From NCBI GenBank assembly GCA_032173965.1, contig CM063299.1, positions 1,426,001-1,490,000 on the forward strand: 64,000 bases of DNA, in the 5' to 3' direction. The translations under genes and the position numbers were made by a program. Below are positions 45,430-58,043 of the stretch, piece after piece. The notes under the pieces were generated by a model, which did not search any database, was not told the DNA's origin, and was given only the letters and a program-made list of their open reading frames with translations. Positions within the stretch are counted from its first letter, which is position 1; every line of letters begins with the position of its first letter. The stretch comes from Sitta carolinensis (taxonomy: Eukaryota > Chordata > Aves > Passeriformes > Sittidae).

Positions 45430-45490
45430 AGAAGAAAAAAAAAAAATAAAAGAAGAAGAAAAAAAAAAATAAAAGAAGAAGAAAAAGATG
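45395..45490. repeat. A-run with (AAGAAG) interruptions
   Basis: An A-run of about 30 is followed by three similar units of the form agaagaagaaaaaaaaaataaa. Confidence 0.85.
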
Positions 45491-45969
45491 TTTAAATTAT
45501 GTATTAGAAGGTCCCGGTTTATCCCGCCACAGTCGGGTCGATGCTGAGGGTAAACACCACCGCACTGTCGCCCCCCGGCTCCGCTCGCCTTTCCCTGTTC
45601 TTTTATTTCTTTTCTATTTATTTTCCTTTTCCTTATTTATTTTCCCGCCCCCCTCCCCGTGATTAGCCCTCCCGCGTTTCTTCCCACGTCTCTAAATGTT
45701 GTCGCTTACACTCCGAGCTCATGCATTGTTTATGGGAAATACGGTTAATAAATAATTACAAATCCGAGGTGTGCGGCTCTGCCTCTGACTGACGGAAAGT
45801 GTCCGGGCAGGGGCCGGCGGTGGCCGGGGGTCCCCGGGGGAGCGGGGCCCGGGGGGTGCGGCTGTGGGACAGCCGAGCGCGAGCCTTCCCTCCTTAAAGG
45901 GCAGATAAAAGGCGAATAAAAGAGAAAAGAAAGAAAAGTGGAGAGGTAGAGGGGGCGGGGGGGGGGGGC

Positions 45970-45976
45970 TATAAAA
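45970..45976 (+). promoter_or_regulatory. Candidate plus-strand TATA box (divergent from LHX1)
   Basis: GCTATAAAAAAAG lies in CpG-rich DNA about 3.3 kb upstream of the LHX1 TATA box and points away from LHX1. A divergent noncoding transcript is known next to human LHX1 (LHX1-DT); this could be its counterpart, but no transcript can be seen. Confidence 0.3.
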
Positions 45977-46299
45977 AAAGAGGGTGAAGCGAACCCCCGG
46001 AGGATGCACCGCTCCCGGCTCATCCATCTTCATTGTCTCCGTGTGTGCAAAAGCAACTCCGGTCTAAGGAAAAGCCACTATCAAAGCCATGGCTTTATTT
46101 TATATCCTATAGATCAGGAGGGAGGCAAAGCTTTATTTTCGCCCAGAGACAGATATTTTATTTCTCTCTTACGGTTTTATGTGTGAGAGATGTCAAAAAG
46201 GTAAAATAGATTGCTAATGCATAGGCAAAACGAAGCTGTTTTGGCATGCTCTGTGTCAGGAGGGCTCCCGGGGAGCGCGGGCTGGGGATTTAGGGCTGA

Positions 46300-46619
46300 T
46301 GGGGGACTCGGGGGGGTTCTGCTAAAACATCTCTCTCCATAAATCCAGCCGCGTGGTCAGCGCGGGCGGCAGAAGGAGTTTTAAAGGGGCAGAGTTGGAT
46401 GGGGCGCGGCGGAGCGGAGCGGGATCCCGGCCCCGCCGCCCCCGCCCGGGGGCCCGCCGGGACCCGGGGGTCGCCGCCGCCGCTGCCACCGCTTCTCCCG
46501 GCGGGGCTGCGGCGCTGGGCACCGGCCCGAGCCGCTGCCGGCGGCACAAAGCGCTCCCGGCTCATCCCGCCCGGCCCCCACAACCTCCTCGCCTGATTTT
46601 ATTTCATTATTTCTTTCTT

Positions 46620-46620
<1 letters not shown>
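46300..46620. other. CpG-rich block upstream of LHX1
   Basis: About 300 bp of dense CpG follow the candidate divergent TATA box and end at a T-run (46621-46652). The open frames have no family resemblance. Confidence 0.45.
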
Positions 46621-46652
<32 letters not shown>

Positions 46653-46839
46653 CAAAAACAAGCACCCATCCCCCGACCATCGGTCCAACTCCCGGAGCTG
46701 CGGCTGCTCAGCATCTGCCTCGCCGACCCCGGCAGCGGATCTACACGGACCTTTTCCAAAGTTAAAATATATCTCCCCAAGCTGCAACAATTTTCATACT
46801 TTTTGACCTCGGGGATTTACTTAGCACGTTAAGTTCAAG

Positions 46840-49800
46840 GCTCAGAAGCCCAGGGCTATTACTCATTTAGGCACTCCCACCACCAACACTTTTCACCACA
46901 TATTTTATCATTTGACTTCCTGGCTTAAATTCATGTTATGGCAAATAATGGATGGTAATACTTTCCCCCTTCCCCATGTTAATTGTCTTGTCTGACAGCC
47001 TCCGCATTTGAAGTGATTTAAAGCAAACAAGGGTGCAGCGAGAGCCGGAGACAACCCAGCACAAAACCTCTGCGGGAGCCCTGCGGCTCCGGCTCTTCCC
47101 TCCCCGGTCGTGGGCTGGATGCGGAGCGCAGCAAAGCCTCCCCCGAAAGCACGCCCGTCCCTCGCAGGCGTCCCTGCAGAGCCGAGCCCCTGGGTGACAC
47201 GGGGGGCTCACCTGTGCCTCGGGCCCCTTCGCTGCCCGCAGCGTTCCTTCCGTGGGGCGGCTGAAATGGGCGGTCAGACCACAGTGCTATTTGCGAACTG
47301 AAAAAAAAAGCAAGGTGTACTTGATTAGGAAATTAATTATTTCAGTACCCCCAGGATTATATTGTTTTTCTAAGTTCTGCGGGCCGCTGTAATTTACTAA
47401 TTTCACAGTGGCTGAACTTCCCCGGGAGTGAGAGTCAATCTCCCCTCTCTGACACGCCGGCGGATCCCGCGCACAGGCGGCGGCTCCTCGGCAGTGCCGG
47501 AGGGAGCCCAGACCTTTCCCTCTGCTCCTGCCACCGGCCTGCTGCGCGACCCCGGCCAAATTCCTTGTTTCTGCTCTTTCCGTGGGTGGGCAGTGCCCTC
47601 CTCCCCACCAGGAGCAGCTCTTCCTGCTGAGGAAGGAGCACCCACCCGGCTTCTCTGCCCAGCGCTGGCACTGCCTTCCCCGAAGGGAAAAGGGCTGCGG
47701 CATTACCCGGCCTTCCCAGGTGCTGCAGACGGGGATTCTCAGCACAGAAGGGTTTTTGTCATCAGCAGAATGTCAGGTTTTGGTGCTGACATCACTCTCA
47801 TGCAGGACGTTTGGGGAAAATCACTGAAATGCAGACAAACAGGGCAGTGCCAGAGGAATGCAGATGCAGGGGCAGGGCTCAGTTCAGCATCACCTGGGCC
47901 AGGTGCCACAGCAGCAGACCCCCCTCACCTGGGGACAGTGAATCCAGAGCTCCTGGCTGTGTTTGGAGCTGTCAGCTCAGTCCTGACTAATCTTCTATCT
48001 ATTGAGCCTGTCATTTGTTACGGCGCTAGATCATCTCCTATTTATATGATTTGCTATTTTAAAGGCTCTGAGGGGCCGTGGAGGCTCTGGCCAGCCTGCC
48101 CTCCCTTCTCCCCACAGCCCAGGCAGCTGGGGCAGTGCAGCTCGAGGCCAGCAGAGCCCCGGAGCCCTGGGTGCTTCCCCAGGCACGTTTCGAGCTGGTT
48201 TTCCTCCCCTCGCCCCAGGGATGCTCCCAGCGGGGCTGACGCGTGCACGGCTCAGCTCAGCGCCACGGCGGGGACGTGGCAGGCACAGCCACAATCCCAC
48301 CACCCCGAGAAGCATCAGTATGCCGTGTTCAGGATGAAAAAACCCAAATCATTTTGGTCTGGAATGTGAAATTTCGCTAGTTCCAGCTGATTTTTCCGGG
48401 GGTTGAGCTCCATCCCCATGGGGGTTCTGCTGTCCCCCGCTGTGCCCCAGGGCAGAGTCACACACTGGCACTACCAAGGGCCAAGCCTCCATGTCCAGAA
48501 GCACTTTAAAAAACAAATATTATTCGAAAAAAGCCATCCTTGGCATTTTTTGTGGCTCTGGGGCCCAGGAGCTCCGTGCCAGCCCAGCCCCAGGGCGCTC
48601 CTCTCCTCTCTCTGAGGCATCCACCCCACACCAGCATCACCATGAAAGCACCTGAGATTTCCCCTTGCAAACAAGTAAACCTCGTTTCCCCAAACCCTGG
48701 CAAAACAGATTCCCCGAGTCCCTTCCTCGTGTCTGTGAAATGTCACCATTTGCACTGAGAACAGGTTGCTGCAGGAGCTGGGATGTCTGTGCTGGTGATG
48801 TCACCTACGTATGAGAAAGGAAACTTCAGCCTCAGAAACTGTGAGTCTGCAGAATTCCCAACCAATGTGGCTTTTTCAGCCGTTGAAATAAAATCCACAT
48901 TGCTGTAATTAGTCAATATTTGTAAAGCCTCTAAGATTGCAGAATAAACTGAGGCTGAGGGAAATTCAGTGGTTATTTGATAAAAGCATTAATAACCCTG
49001 GCGGTGGCTGCTGAGGAGACGTCGCTCCTAATGATGTACAATTTATTTCCTTGGGGTGTGCTAATAAACAAAACTGGGTTTTAGAATCTGGTGTATTTAT
49101 TCCACATACGCCCTCAGATCAAATAAGTTTCTCTCCCCACAGCATCATCTTCCTGCTCTCCCTCTCTGCAACCCCTCGTTAACTCCTGCTGTGCCGAGAC
49201 CAGGACACACGGCACCCCAAATCCTGAGCGCTGCTGCCCTTGGCTATGGCCTGACATCCCTCTGGGCCATTCCAAAGGCTCCTGGAGCTCAGCGCTGCCC
49301 CTTTGTCCTCCTCCCAGCCTGGCTTCGTGGGAATCCCTGCCGGGTCTCCGAGCCGGGGATCGCCAGCACGCTCCCCTCCCGACCAAGCTGTCCCCGAAGG
49401 TTCCCCCCTGCCCTCCCTGCTCCTGTCCCGCGGAGCGGCTGCTCCAGGCTCACGGAGGAGCTGTCCCCTCTGCCCCGTGCTCTCGCAGCAGCTCCGTGCC
49501 CCGGGCAGCAGCGCAGCAGCGCCGGGCTCTGCACACAACCCCTGCTCTTCCCTCCGCAGCTCAGCCAAGTGCCCATCCAAACCAAACCTTCCCTGCAGGA
49601 GACTCTCCAGAGGCAAAGCAGGTGGAGCTGGGCACCAATAAAACACCCGGAGCCTTCAGTTTTCTGTGGCAGCCCCTGCCTTGGGCTGTGCCAGGGCTTG
49701 GTGCCCATCCGGACACCTCTGTCCCTACGTGGACACATCTGTGGGACCAGGCTGCTGCTCACGAGCTGAAATAATCCATGGGTGGCCAGAGTTTAGGGAG

Positions 49801-50650
49801 AAAGAGAGGGGAAAAGGTTTGGAAAGAGTAGTTTTATAATTCTAGGACTAACAGAAAATATCCTTTTCCTTGGGGATCCCCCCAGGGTGCAGCTCCTGCC
49901 AGGGAAGGGCTGAGGCTGGGCCAGGCAGCTCCTCCCAGAGCCAGGGAAGGAAAGGGGAAGTCACTTGCCACTTGAAAAGTCACATTTTCCTTCTTCCTGT
50001 GAGCATCAGGAAATCCACAGCACCACTAGAACTGGGAAATGCACCTTTAGAGTGCTCAGGGTGGGGTCTGCCCAGGTGAAGGGGTCCCTGGGCAGGGAAG
50101 AAATTCCAAGATGAAGAATAAAAATAACCTACAGCAGGAAGGCACATGAAAACCTGCTCATCTTTCACTGCCCTGATGCGTTGCTGCTTTTTTTTGAGCA
50201 TTTAAAAAAAATCAACAAAACTCCTGAGTTAATATGAAAACAAAACAAAACAAAAAAAATACAGTTAAAACAACTCTGAAATGGTCATACAACCAAATAT
50301 ATGCATTAGATGTTAAACCTTCTATCAGAGAGCTCAGCTGGAATTTATTTTTTTTCTCATAAATCTGCAAAATATAATTAAATTGGTGATGGCAAAAAAG
50401 AAATAAAATAAAGGAAAAAAAAAAAAGAAAAAAGAAAGCCTGGTCCAAACCCTTATAAGGATATTTCAGCCATGCTGAGGTTCCTTTTCCATAAATGTTA
50501 AGCAGACATCTGTAAACATAATTGGAATTTACTGCACACGTGAATAACTGCATATAAATGAGCCTGGATGGTTGGGGTTTAGGAAAGGGCTGCAGGTGCC
50601 CCCCCTGGTTGATAAGACTCCAGCGTTCCCAGCACATCCCAGCTCAATTC
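46840..50650. other. Upstream intergenic DNA, no gene seen
   Basis: Mixed unique sequence with AT-rich islands (about 46850-47030, 47290-47410, 47960-48070, 48890-49110) separated by GC-rich parts. No coding exon or transposon is recognised. Confidence 0.6.
47290..47410. promoter_or_regulatory. Candidate regulatory island
   Basis: An AT-rich island with TTGATTAGG, AATTAATTATT and GTAATTTACTAATT inside GC-rich DNA. The homeodomain-type motifs are visible; function is inferred. Confidence 0.35.
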
Positions 50651-50679
50651 CAAATGTCAATTCTCTACATTTTAATTTT

Positions 50680-50880
50680 TTTTTTTAATAATTTTTTTCC
50701 CCTGGCTGTTGCCTTGTTACATTTATCATAAAGCCTCTATAGATGAGACATCCTGCGGAATTTTGTGCGTCCCCAGGTTTGTTTACCAGGCTGATAGTTA
50801 TTCTTTTGGAAAATGCAGAGTGGTATTGTCAGGCATTGCTTAATATTAATGACCGAGATCTGGGCAGCGGAGAGAGCTGA
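50680..50880. promoter_or_regulatory. Candidate regulatory island
   Basis: AT-rich and motif-dense, with TTTATCATAAAG, TTTGTTTAC (forkhead-like), GATAG and TTAATATTAATGA. It is flanked by simple sequence on one side and GC-rich DNA on the other. Confidence 0.35.
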
Positions 50881-51842
50881 ATGAGCACAACTTCATTTCA
50901 CCATTCCTCATCTCTTTTCCACATTTTTTTGTCCCTTCCTTTCCTTTTCTTTGCTTTCTCCTTTGTTATGGGAAAGACCGTGCAAGGCACGGAACTCTCT
51001 GTCCCTAAACCCACAGGAATCAGTGGCCAGATCCCTGTTTTTCAAGTCACTGGAAGAATATCCAATTTCTATGGGCCAGGACCAAGCTTTTAAGCACCCA
51101 CTGAACTTTATGCCCAGGGCTGGGCAGTTCTCCTTAAGCCACAGTGAAACCTGTGTCCCAAAGGTGCCTCTCCTCCTCGTGTCCAGGGAAAAGTTGGGAA
51201 TCCCACAGCCAGAGCAGCAGGGAGGGCAGCCCCATTTTTGGGGGGTTCAGAAAACAAAGGGCTGTGCCCATTCCCAGCAGAAACCAGGAATTTACAGGGG
51301 CAAAGCCAGCCAGCCCCACGATTCTGCAGCAAACACTGGGAGCTGGATTCCACTATTCCCCTGGATCCCTCCCAGCTCAGGACGTTCTGTGGTTCTGCCA
51401 AACAGGAGCCTGGAACCCACTGGAGCTTTGGGGCTGGGGAAGAACCACAGTGCCCAGCAGAGAGGGGCAAAGCCAGGAGGAGAACCCCACCCCATCCTGG
51501 ATAACCCCTCGGATGGGGCTCCAACGCCCCGTCCCAGATCTCCTGAATTCCGGGAGGAACTGCCCTGGGGGAGCCAAGGAGGCGTTTGGAGCCGCTCAGC
51601 GGGGTCACAACCAGGTGTGCCCTGGCCAGAGGTGTCCCTCCGGTGTCCCTGTGCCCGCAGAGCCCCGCACGCAGCCCCGGCCCCGCCGGCCCGGCGGGAG
51701 GCGGTCCCGGGAGTTCTTTGGGATAACGGCGCTGCCGGGGTGATTTATCCCATTGTCACCCTTCAAAGGCGCAGTTGTCACCATCCGTCCGTCCGTCTGT
51801 CTGCTCGGGGGCATCGGGAACATTCCCGATTCCCCGGCGGCC

Positions 51843-52750
51843 CGGGGGATGCTCCAAGCACAAACTGCCCCGAGCCGGGGGATGCTCCATGCACAAACTG
51901 CCCCGAGCCCGGGGGATGCTCCATGCACAAACTGCCCCGGGATGCTCCAAGCACAAACTGCCCCGGGATGCTCCAAGCACAAACTGCCCCGAGCTCAGGG
52001 ATGCTCCATGCACAAACTGCCCCGAGCTCAGGGATGCTCCATGCACAAACTGCCCGAGTCAGGGATGCTCCATGCACAAACTGCCCGAGCTCAGGGATGC
52101 TCCATGCACAAACTGCCCCGAGCTCAGGGATGCTCCATGCACAAACTGCCCCGAGCTCAGGGATGCTCCATGCACAGACTGCCCCGAGCTCAGGGATGCT
52201 CCATGCACAGACTGCCCCGAGCTCAGGGATGCTCCATGCACAGACTGCCCCGAGCTCAGGGATGCTCCATGCACAGACTGCCCCGAGCTCAGGGATGCTC
52301 CATGCACAGACTGCCCCGAGCTCAGGGATGCTCCATGCACAGACTGCCCCGAGCCGGGGGATGCTCCATGCACAAACTGCCCCGAGCCCGGGGATGCTCC
52401 ATGCACAGACTGCCCCGAGCTCAGGGATGCTCCATGCACAGACTGCCCCGAGCTCAGGGATGCTCCATGCACAGACTGCCCCGAGCTCAGGGATGCTCCA
52501 TGCACAGACTGCCCGAGCTCAGGGATGCTCCATGCACAGACTGCCCCGAGCTCAGGGATGCTCCATGCACAAACTGCCCCGAGCCGGGGATGCTCCATGC
52601 ACAGACTGCCCCGAGCTCAGGGATGCTCCATGCACAAACTGCCCCGAGCCGGGGGATGCTCCATGCACAGACTGCCCCGAGCTCAGGGATGCTCCATGCA
52701 CAGACTGCCCCGAGCTCAGGGATGCTCCATGCACAGACTGCCCCGAGCCC
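51843..52750. repeat. 33-bp minisatellite, about 28 copies
   Basis: The unit is gggatgctccatgcacagac followed by tgccccgagctca. Variants include caagc for catgc, acaaac for acagac, and gagccgg for gagctca; a few copies are shorter. The unit length is a multiple of three and lacks stops, so several frames are open for hundreds of codons. Confidence 0.95.
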
Positions 52751-52759
52751 GGCGCTGCC

Positions 52760-55700
52760 CGGGGTTTAACCTCGCCCCGCATCTGCCGGGCACGGGAGGT
52801 GAGAGATGCGGCAGCACGGCCAGGGCCGGGACAAACTGCCGGGGTCTCTGAGGACACGGGTGTGTGTGACACGGGGGTGACACCGGGGGTGACAAGGGCC
52901 ACAAGCCCAGCCCGGCAGGACCCACCAGGCAGAGCAGCCTCTGGTCCACAGCACCACATTTTAGCCATGGAAGTTCATATCAGTCATTTCGCAATTCAGA
53001 ATTACCAACTAAGAGGTTTTTGTGTTGTTTTTCTTTTTTCTTTTCCCTGACTGCTCCAGTTTCTCCCAAATGCAGCTGTTTGATTTTAGTGTCGAAGAGA
53101 TTTTCTGTCTCTCTCTTACTCAAGTTGTTTTCACTTAAAGAAATAATAAAAACCAGAAGTCCTGGAGCAGCAGATAGAATAATAAACAGACTCACTATTT
53201 AGTCCCAGAATGACCCGAAATTTCTCCAAGGAAATTGCCACGAAAAATGCTGGAAAAATCTGTGTGAAAGTTTTTCCTTGACATCTCATTGGTTTAGAGG
53301 GAACAGGAGAGCAATCTCTTCCCATTATTTTCATAGTTTGCTATTTTTCCTTCCCTCTTTATTCTCACCCCCAAGAGTTTCCTCCACGATGGGAATTGTA
53401 AGGAAAAAAGGAGAGGGATGAGCAAGGAGTTGGGAAGCACTGGGATGTGGGGCTGAACCAGAACCCCAAACCTGAGCCTGCCAGCTGCTTTTGTCTGGGT
53501 TTTTCACCCTTCCTGCCAAGCCAGCCTTGTGCCAAGGGGTCTGTCACATCCCAATCCAGGGAATTATCCATTACAATACTTCAGTATTTATGGCACAGAT
53601 TTCTCCTGAACTGCTTTGTAAATCCTGGCAGAAATGATGGCCTTCCAGCTGAGAGCCACAATCGACCAACAGGAAGTCAGGGCTGCAATTTAAAATATAT
53701 ATTAAGAAGTCCTTAAGTGAACATTTTGCTTAAATTAGGAGATGGGCTGTGATTCAAACAATAAGGCCTCACCAAAAAGAATTTCCCCAGCAAATCAGTC
53801 CAGGCTGCAGAGGAGGTTTTGGGGGAGCAATCCTGACCTCCTAAGACTTCCCAGAAATTTGATTATTCATAATTTTTGCTGTCAGGACTTCACCAAGATC
53901 CTTGTCCTGGTGAGGGCCAGGGGGCTGCAGCCCAATCCCAGTGCCAGCTGAGCTCACCCAGCTTTTCCCAGTTTGATTCTCACCCTGGATCATGGCATTC
54001 CAGCATTCATGAAGCCTCTTTTCAATAATTATCACGCTGTTACATTGGTGAGTTTCTTGACAAGTTATTAAATCATAATTTCTAATTTAAATGCCAGCTT
54101 TTGGCGTGCATGCCTGCTCAGGATAAGCTCATTTTCATTTTTATTAAACATCACCTATTAAACACAAGGAGAATTTTCTTAGGAATAACAGAAAACACCA
54201 CAGGTGCCTTATTTCCCAGCTCATGTTGTGATGGTTTCAAATAATTCCCCGAACACAGCACCTCAACAAGGGGGTTGTTCTGTGCTTAGGTGGGGACTGG
54301 GGGCTGCAGAGACGAGCAGGGGCTGCTTGGCACCTTCCCTGGGCTGTAAATCCCTGGCAGACCCCAGGCTCTGCACCTCCCCAAACCAGAGAGAACCTGC
54401 AGAAACCCAAGGGGCAGCTCAGGGTGCCTGAGTTAGACAGCAGAGCCCAAAGCTCTCAACTCCAGGGATATTCTGGAGCCTCCTGCCGTGGCAGTCACAT
54501 CCCAGCACCGCCTCATTCTTGGCTTTTCAAGCAGATGGTCAATTAATTATGCTCGTTTGGTGTTCATGGTGCCTGGCCCTGGGCTCAGGGTCCCACCTGT
54601 GTCCCCCAGGCTGCAGGGATGGCTGCAGTGGCACTGCCAGCCCTGGCCCAGGCAGGGTTCCTCTCCCCAGGGCTGCCCTGGCACTGGCAGATCGAGGGGC
54701 CGTGTGTCCAAGCCCCTGGTTATGCACAAAGTGTGCAAAAAGGGGCCCGGGAAGCTGTTTTCAGCTGAAAATACAAAATAAAGGGAAAAGAATCACTCCA
54801 GTGCAAGAGCCCTGCGTGGGAGGATATTCAGGAACGTCCCTGGGGATGCAGTTCCCATCCTGGCCTCTCTGTCTGGGATGGATTTTGTGCTAAAACCCTG
54901 CCACACTTTGGGACTGATGGGAAAAGGAATTCCCCATTTCCCCCAATGATTTCCATCTCCAGACTGCACATTGCCCGTGATCAGACTGATTAGTTAAATA
55001 AATCATCCTTACCTGAAGATAATCCATTTAGGTTTTTTAATTAAACACAATTATGACAATTTGTTCTGCCTCCTGCCAGGCTGCCTGTGCAATCGAGGCC
55101 CAGGGCAGGAAATTTTTGTGGATGTGTTTCCCTCCAGGCCATAAAACCCAGCAGAGCAGTGCTGGAAATGCCACTTTGGGTGATGGAGTTAGGATTGTCC
55201 AGCAAACAGCAACAAGTTTGGGGAGCTGGGTGAGGTCCTGGGGCACAGCTGAGGGCTCCTCCTGTGCACTGCAGCTCCTGAGGAGCCCCTCCACCCTCAC
55301 TTGGGGGCTGCACATCCCCCTGCCCAATGCAAGGAGCAAACCCAGCTGGGGTTTCTCCCACACCGGCTCCATGTCCTCATCCCAGCCCCACAGCACACAA
55401 ACCCATGGCCCTTTTCTCTGCCAAGGGCTCTTTTTTCCAGATCAGCTTTCCTGCAACTCAGAGTGAGAGACAAAATGAGCCCTAATGAGAGAGCTTAAAT
55501 AGATGTTAGGGACCTTGCAGGTATTCAAGAGCCCTCTGCAGCCCCTCTCCCAAGTTCAGTACAGCAGGCTCTGTGCTGTTTGTTTTGGGTTCAATGGCAT
55601 CTCATTTACACGTGTTAATTGCAACTAATTGGCACTAATTGGATGAACAGGAAACCCTCTGGGAGCACTCATACCTTTAATTTGTAGTAAATATCATTAA

Positions 55701-55950
55701 TTAACATATGCTAATTAGAGCCAATTAACATTGATTAAGGGTTGCCAGCTACTTGGAAAGTACAACTATCCACGGTGTAGTAACTCAGCACAAAATATGA
55801 TGCACGTTTTGAGGGGAACCCGGGAGGCAGCACCTGGGAGCTGCCCTGGCAGCTCTGCTGGGCACACTGGGAATGCTGGACTCCCACCCAGTGCCAGCCC
55901 ACCCAGCACTGGCAGCCAGGGCAGCCTGGGGCTCTTCAAAACTCACGGGG
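52760..55950. other. Upstream intergenic DNA, no gene seen
   Basis: Mixed unique sequence with AT-rich patches around 54000-54190 and 55600-55760. No gene, RNA or transposon is recognised. Confidence 0.6.
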
Positions 55951-55959
55951 CTGTACTGT

Positions 55960-56036
55960 ACTGGGTCTGCTCAAAGGGTGGGCTTGGGCATCTTGGAGGT
56001 CTTTTCCAGCCTTTCTGTGCTTCTGTGAAGGAGTTG
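55960..56036 (+). mobile_element. CR1 LINE 3' tail, sense on plus
   Basis: It reads ggtcttttccagcctttctg then tgcttctgtg, matching the end of CR1 and its octamer-like tail (ATTCTATG-like). Confidence 0.65.
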
Positions 56037-56261
56037 GCAGCCTGGGGCCAGGGATGAAGCTCCAAGGGAGGGACACCAGAGTCAGCAGCGTGCAGCATTT
56101 CATGGCAAGGTCACCCCATGCCAGAGCCCAGAGCTGCCAGCACATCCCCTGCAGACCCCCTGGGACACCCCCAACACTGGCAGACCTTGGGAAGGGCTGG
56201 TGGGCAAGGAAGCACAGGGCCCTTCCTGCACAAGCCACTCTCTGCCTATTTACCAGCAACC

Positions 56262-56700
56262 AAACCCAGGACAGTCCTGGATAAAGGCATTTCCCCAAGG
56301 AGCACAGACCCAGGAGAGTCCCTGATCCAGGCATTTCCCCAAGGAGCACAAACCCAGGACAGTCCCTGATCCAGGCATTTCCCCAAGGAGCACAGACCCA
56401 GGACAGTTCCTGATCCAGGCATTTCCCCAAGGAGCACAGACCCAGGACAGTCCCTGATCCAGGCATTTCCCCAAGGAGCACAGACCCAGGACAGTCCCTG
56501 ATCCAGGCATTTCCCCAAGGAGCACAGACCCAGGACAGTCCCTGATCCAGGCATTTCCCCAAGGAGCACAGACCCAGGACAGTTCCTGATCCAGGCATTT
56601 CCCCAAGGAGCACAGACCCAGGACAGTCCCTGATCCAGGCATTTCCCCAAGGAGCACAGACCCAGGACAGTCCCTGATCCAGGCATTTCCCCAAGGAGCG
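56262..56700. repeat. 44-bp minisatellite, about 10 copies
   Basis: The unit is gatccaggcatttccccaag, gagcacagacccaggacagt, then ccct. Internal copies are almost identical, and the first and last are more diverged. Open frames on the minus strand come only from the repeat. Confidence 0.95.
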
Positions 56701-56709
56701 GCTCCTCCC

Positions 56710-57930
56710 GGCCCTGCCTTTGCCCCCAAGATCATCGGGACAGGCAAATCCTGCCGGGACAGCCCCGAGCCCGCTCCTCCCAGGCAAGGCTGGAAATCCG
56801 GGATTTGTCTGCTCTGGCAGAGTCACCTGGGCATGTCCACACACGGCCGAGATGATCTCAGGAGGCTGAAGTTCAAACGCTTCTCGTTCTCCTAAACCTT
56901 TTGCTCTGAAATTATCACTGACCTGTTTACCGTGCTGTTTACCATTTTATCATCTGATAAAGCGCCGCCGCTTATCAGTTTGTGTGGGAGGATGGAGAAG
57001 TGCTGAGCTTAATCCCAGCCAACACCTGGGAGGAGCCGTGGTCTGGGCTGACACTGGAGTTGTTTCCCAATTTACGTGTTTTAAAAGGATTACCTTCCAA
57101 ACTGGGGGCAGCAGAGGCTGAGACACCGCAGGGAGGAGGCTCGCTGTGAATTCCCCGGGTTTCGTTGTTTGTCTCAAACAGGATTTGTTGGACGGGGAAG
57201 CACGAGGTGCCGGCGGAAGGGATTGTGTGCTGTCCATGTGCTGGCCATTCCCTGCTCCTACAAACATTCCCTGCACAGCGTGGGCACACACAATCAGCTC
57301 TGCCCCTAATTGCAAACCCACCCCGCAATTTGACGGCTCTGATTAAACACAGGGTCTGAGGCTCCTTTGCAGTATTTTCACTATTTATAGCCCAGACTGC
57401 CCAGGAGAGGGTGGAGGATGGAAAAGGGCTGGGGGAGGATGCTGCAGCCCAAATCCCTTTCTTTTGGAATGCCCCAAAAGAGTCCCACAGCCACCCAGGC
57501 GCTGCAGAGCTTTGGGAGCAGGCTCACGACCCAAACCCCTCCCTTTATCCCCAGAAGCTGTCCCAGCACAATCCCACGGCAGGAATAAAAGGATTTATGG
57601 CTGTGTTTTTTCCACGATGCCAAGAGCTGTAAATTTTCCAGGACAGACACAGAGGGGAAGGGCTGATGGAGCCCCCTCACCTTTTCTGGAATTCAGGAAT
57701 GTTAAAATCCCTGGAACAGCACAGAGCCCCTTGGGGAAAACCCAGGACTGAGTGTCTAAAAATGGGCTGTGAAATAGCAGACAACAGCAATGGTTGGGAG
57801 GGGGGACATCTGAGAACCTGAAAATGCATTTTTCACGATTTTAACAAAAGAGGAGCATCACTGAGACATTCAAAGAGGAATCAGAAAGCTGATAAGCTAA
57901 AAATGTCAACAAAATACACGCATGCACACA
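56710..57930. other. Upstream intergenic DNA, no gene seen
   Basis: Unique sequence with a small AT-rich patch (56880-56990). No gene is recognised. Confidence 0.6.
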
Positions 57931-57933
57931 CAC

Positions 57934-58032
<99 letters not shown>

Positions 58033-58043
58033 CATCTATCGAT
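57934..58043. repeat. (ATCT)n microsatellite
   Basis: About 27 nearly perfect tetramers, with one tcca interruption near the end. Confidence 0.95.

Noticed and set aside
51843..52750. CRISPR-like regular repeat array
   Set aside because: Repeats are contiguous with no unique spacers, and the setting is a vertebrate nuclear genome. It is a minisatellite, as are the 44-bp and 22-bp arrays.
50951..53050. A plus-strand open frame of about 700 codons with repeats of GMLHAQTAPSS type
   Set aside because: It is driven by the 33-bp minisatellite, and parallel long frames exist on both strands. There is no conserved domain or splice structure.
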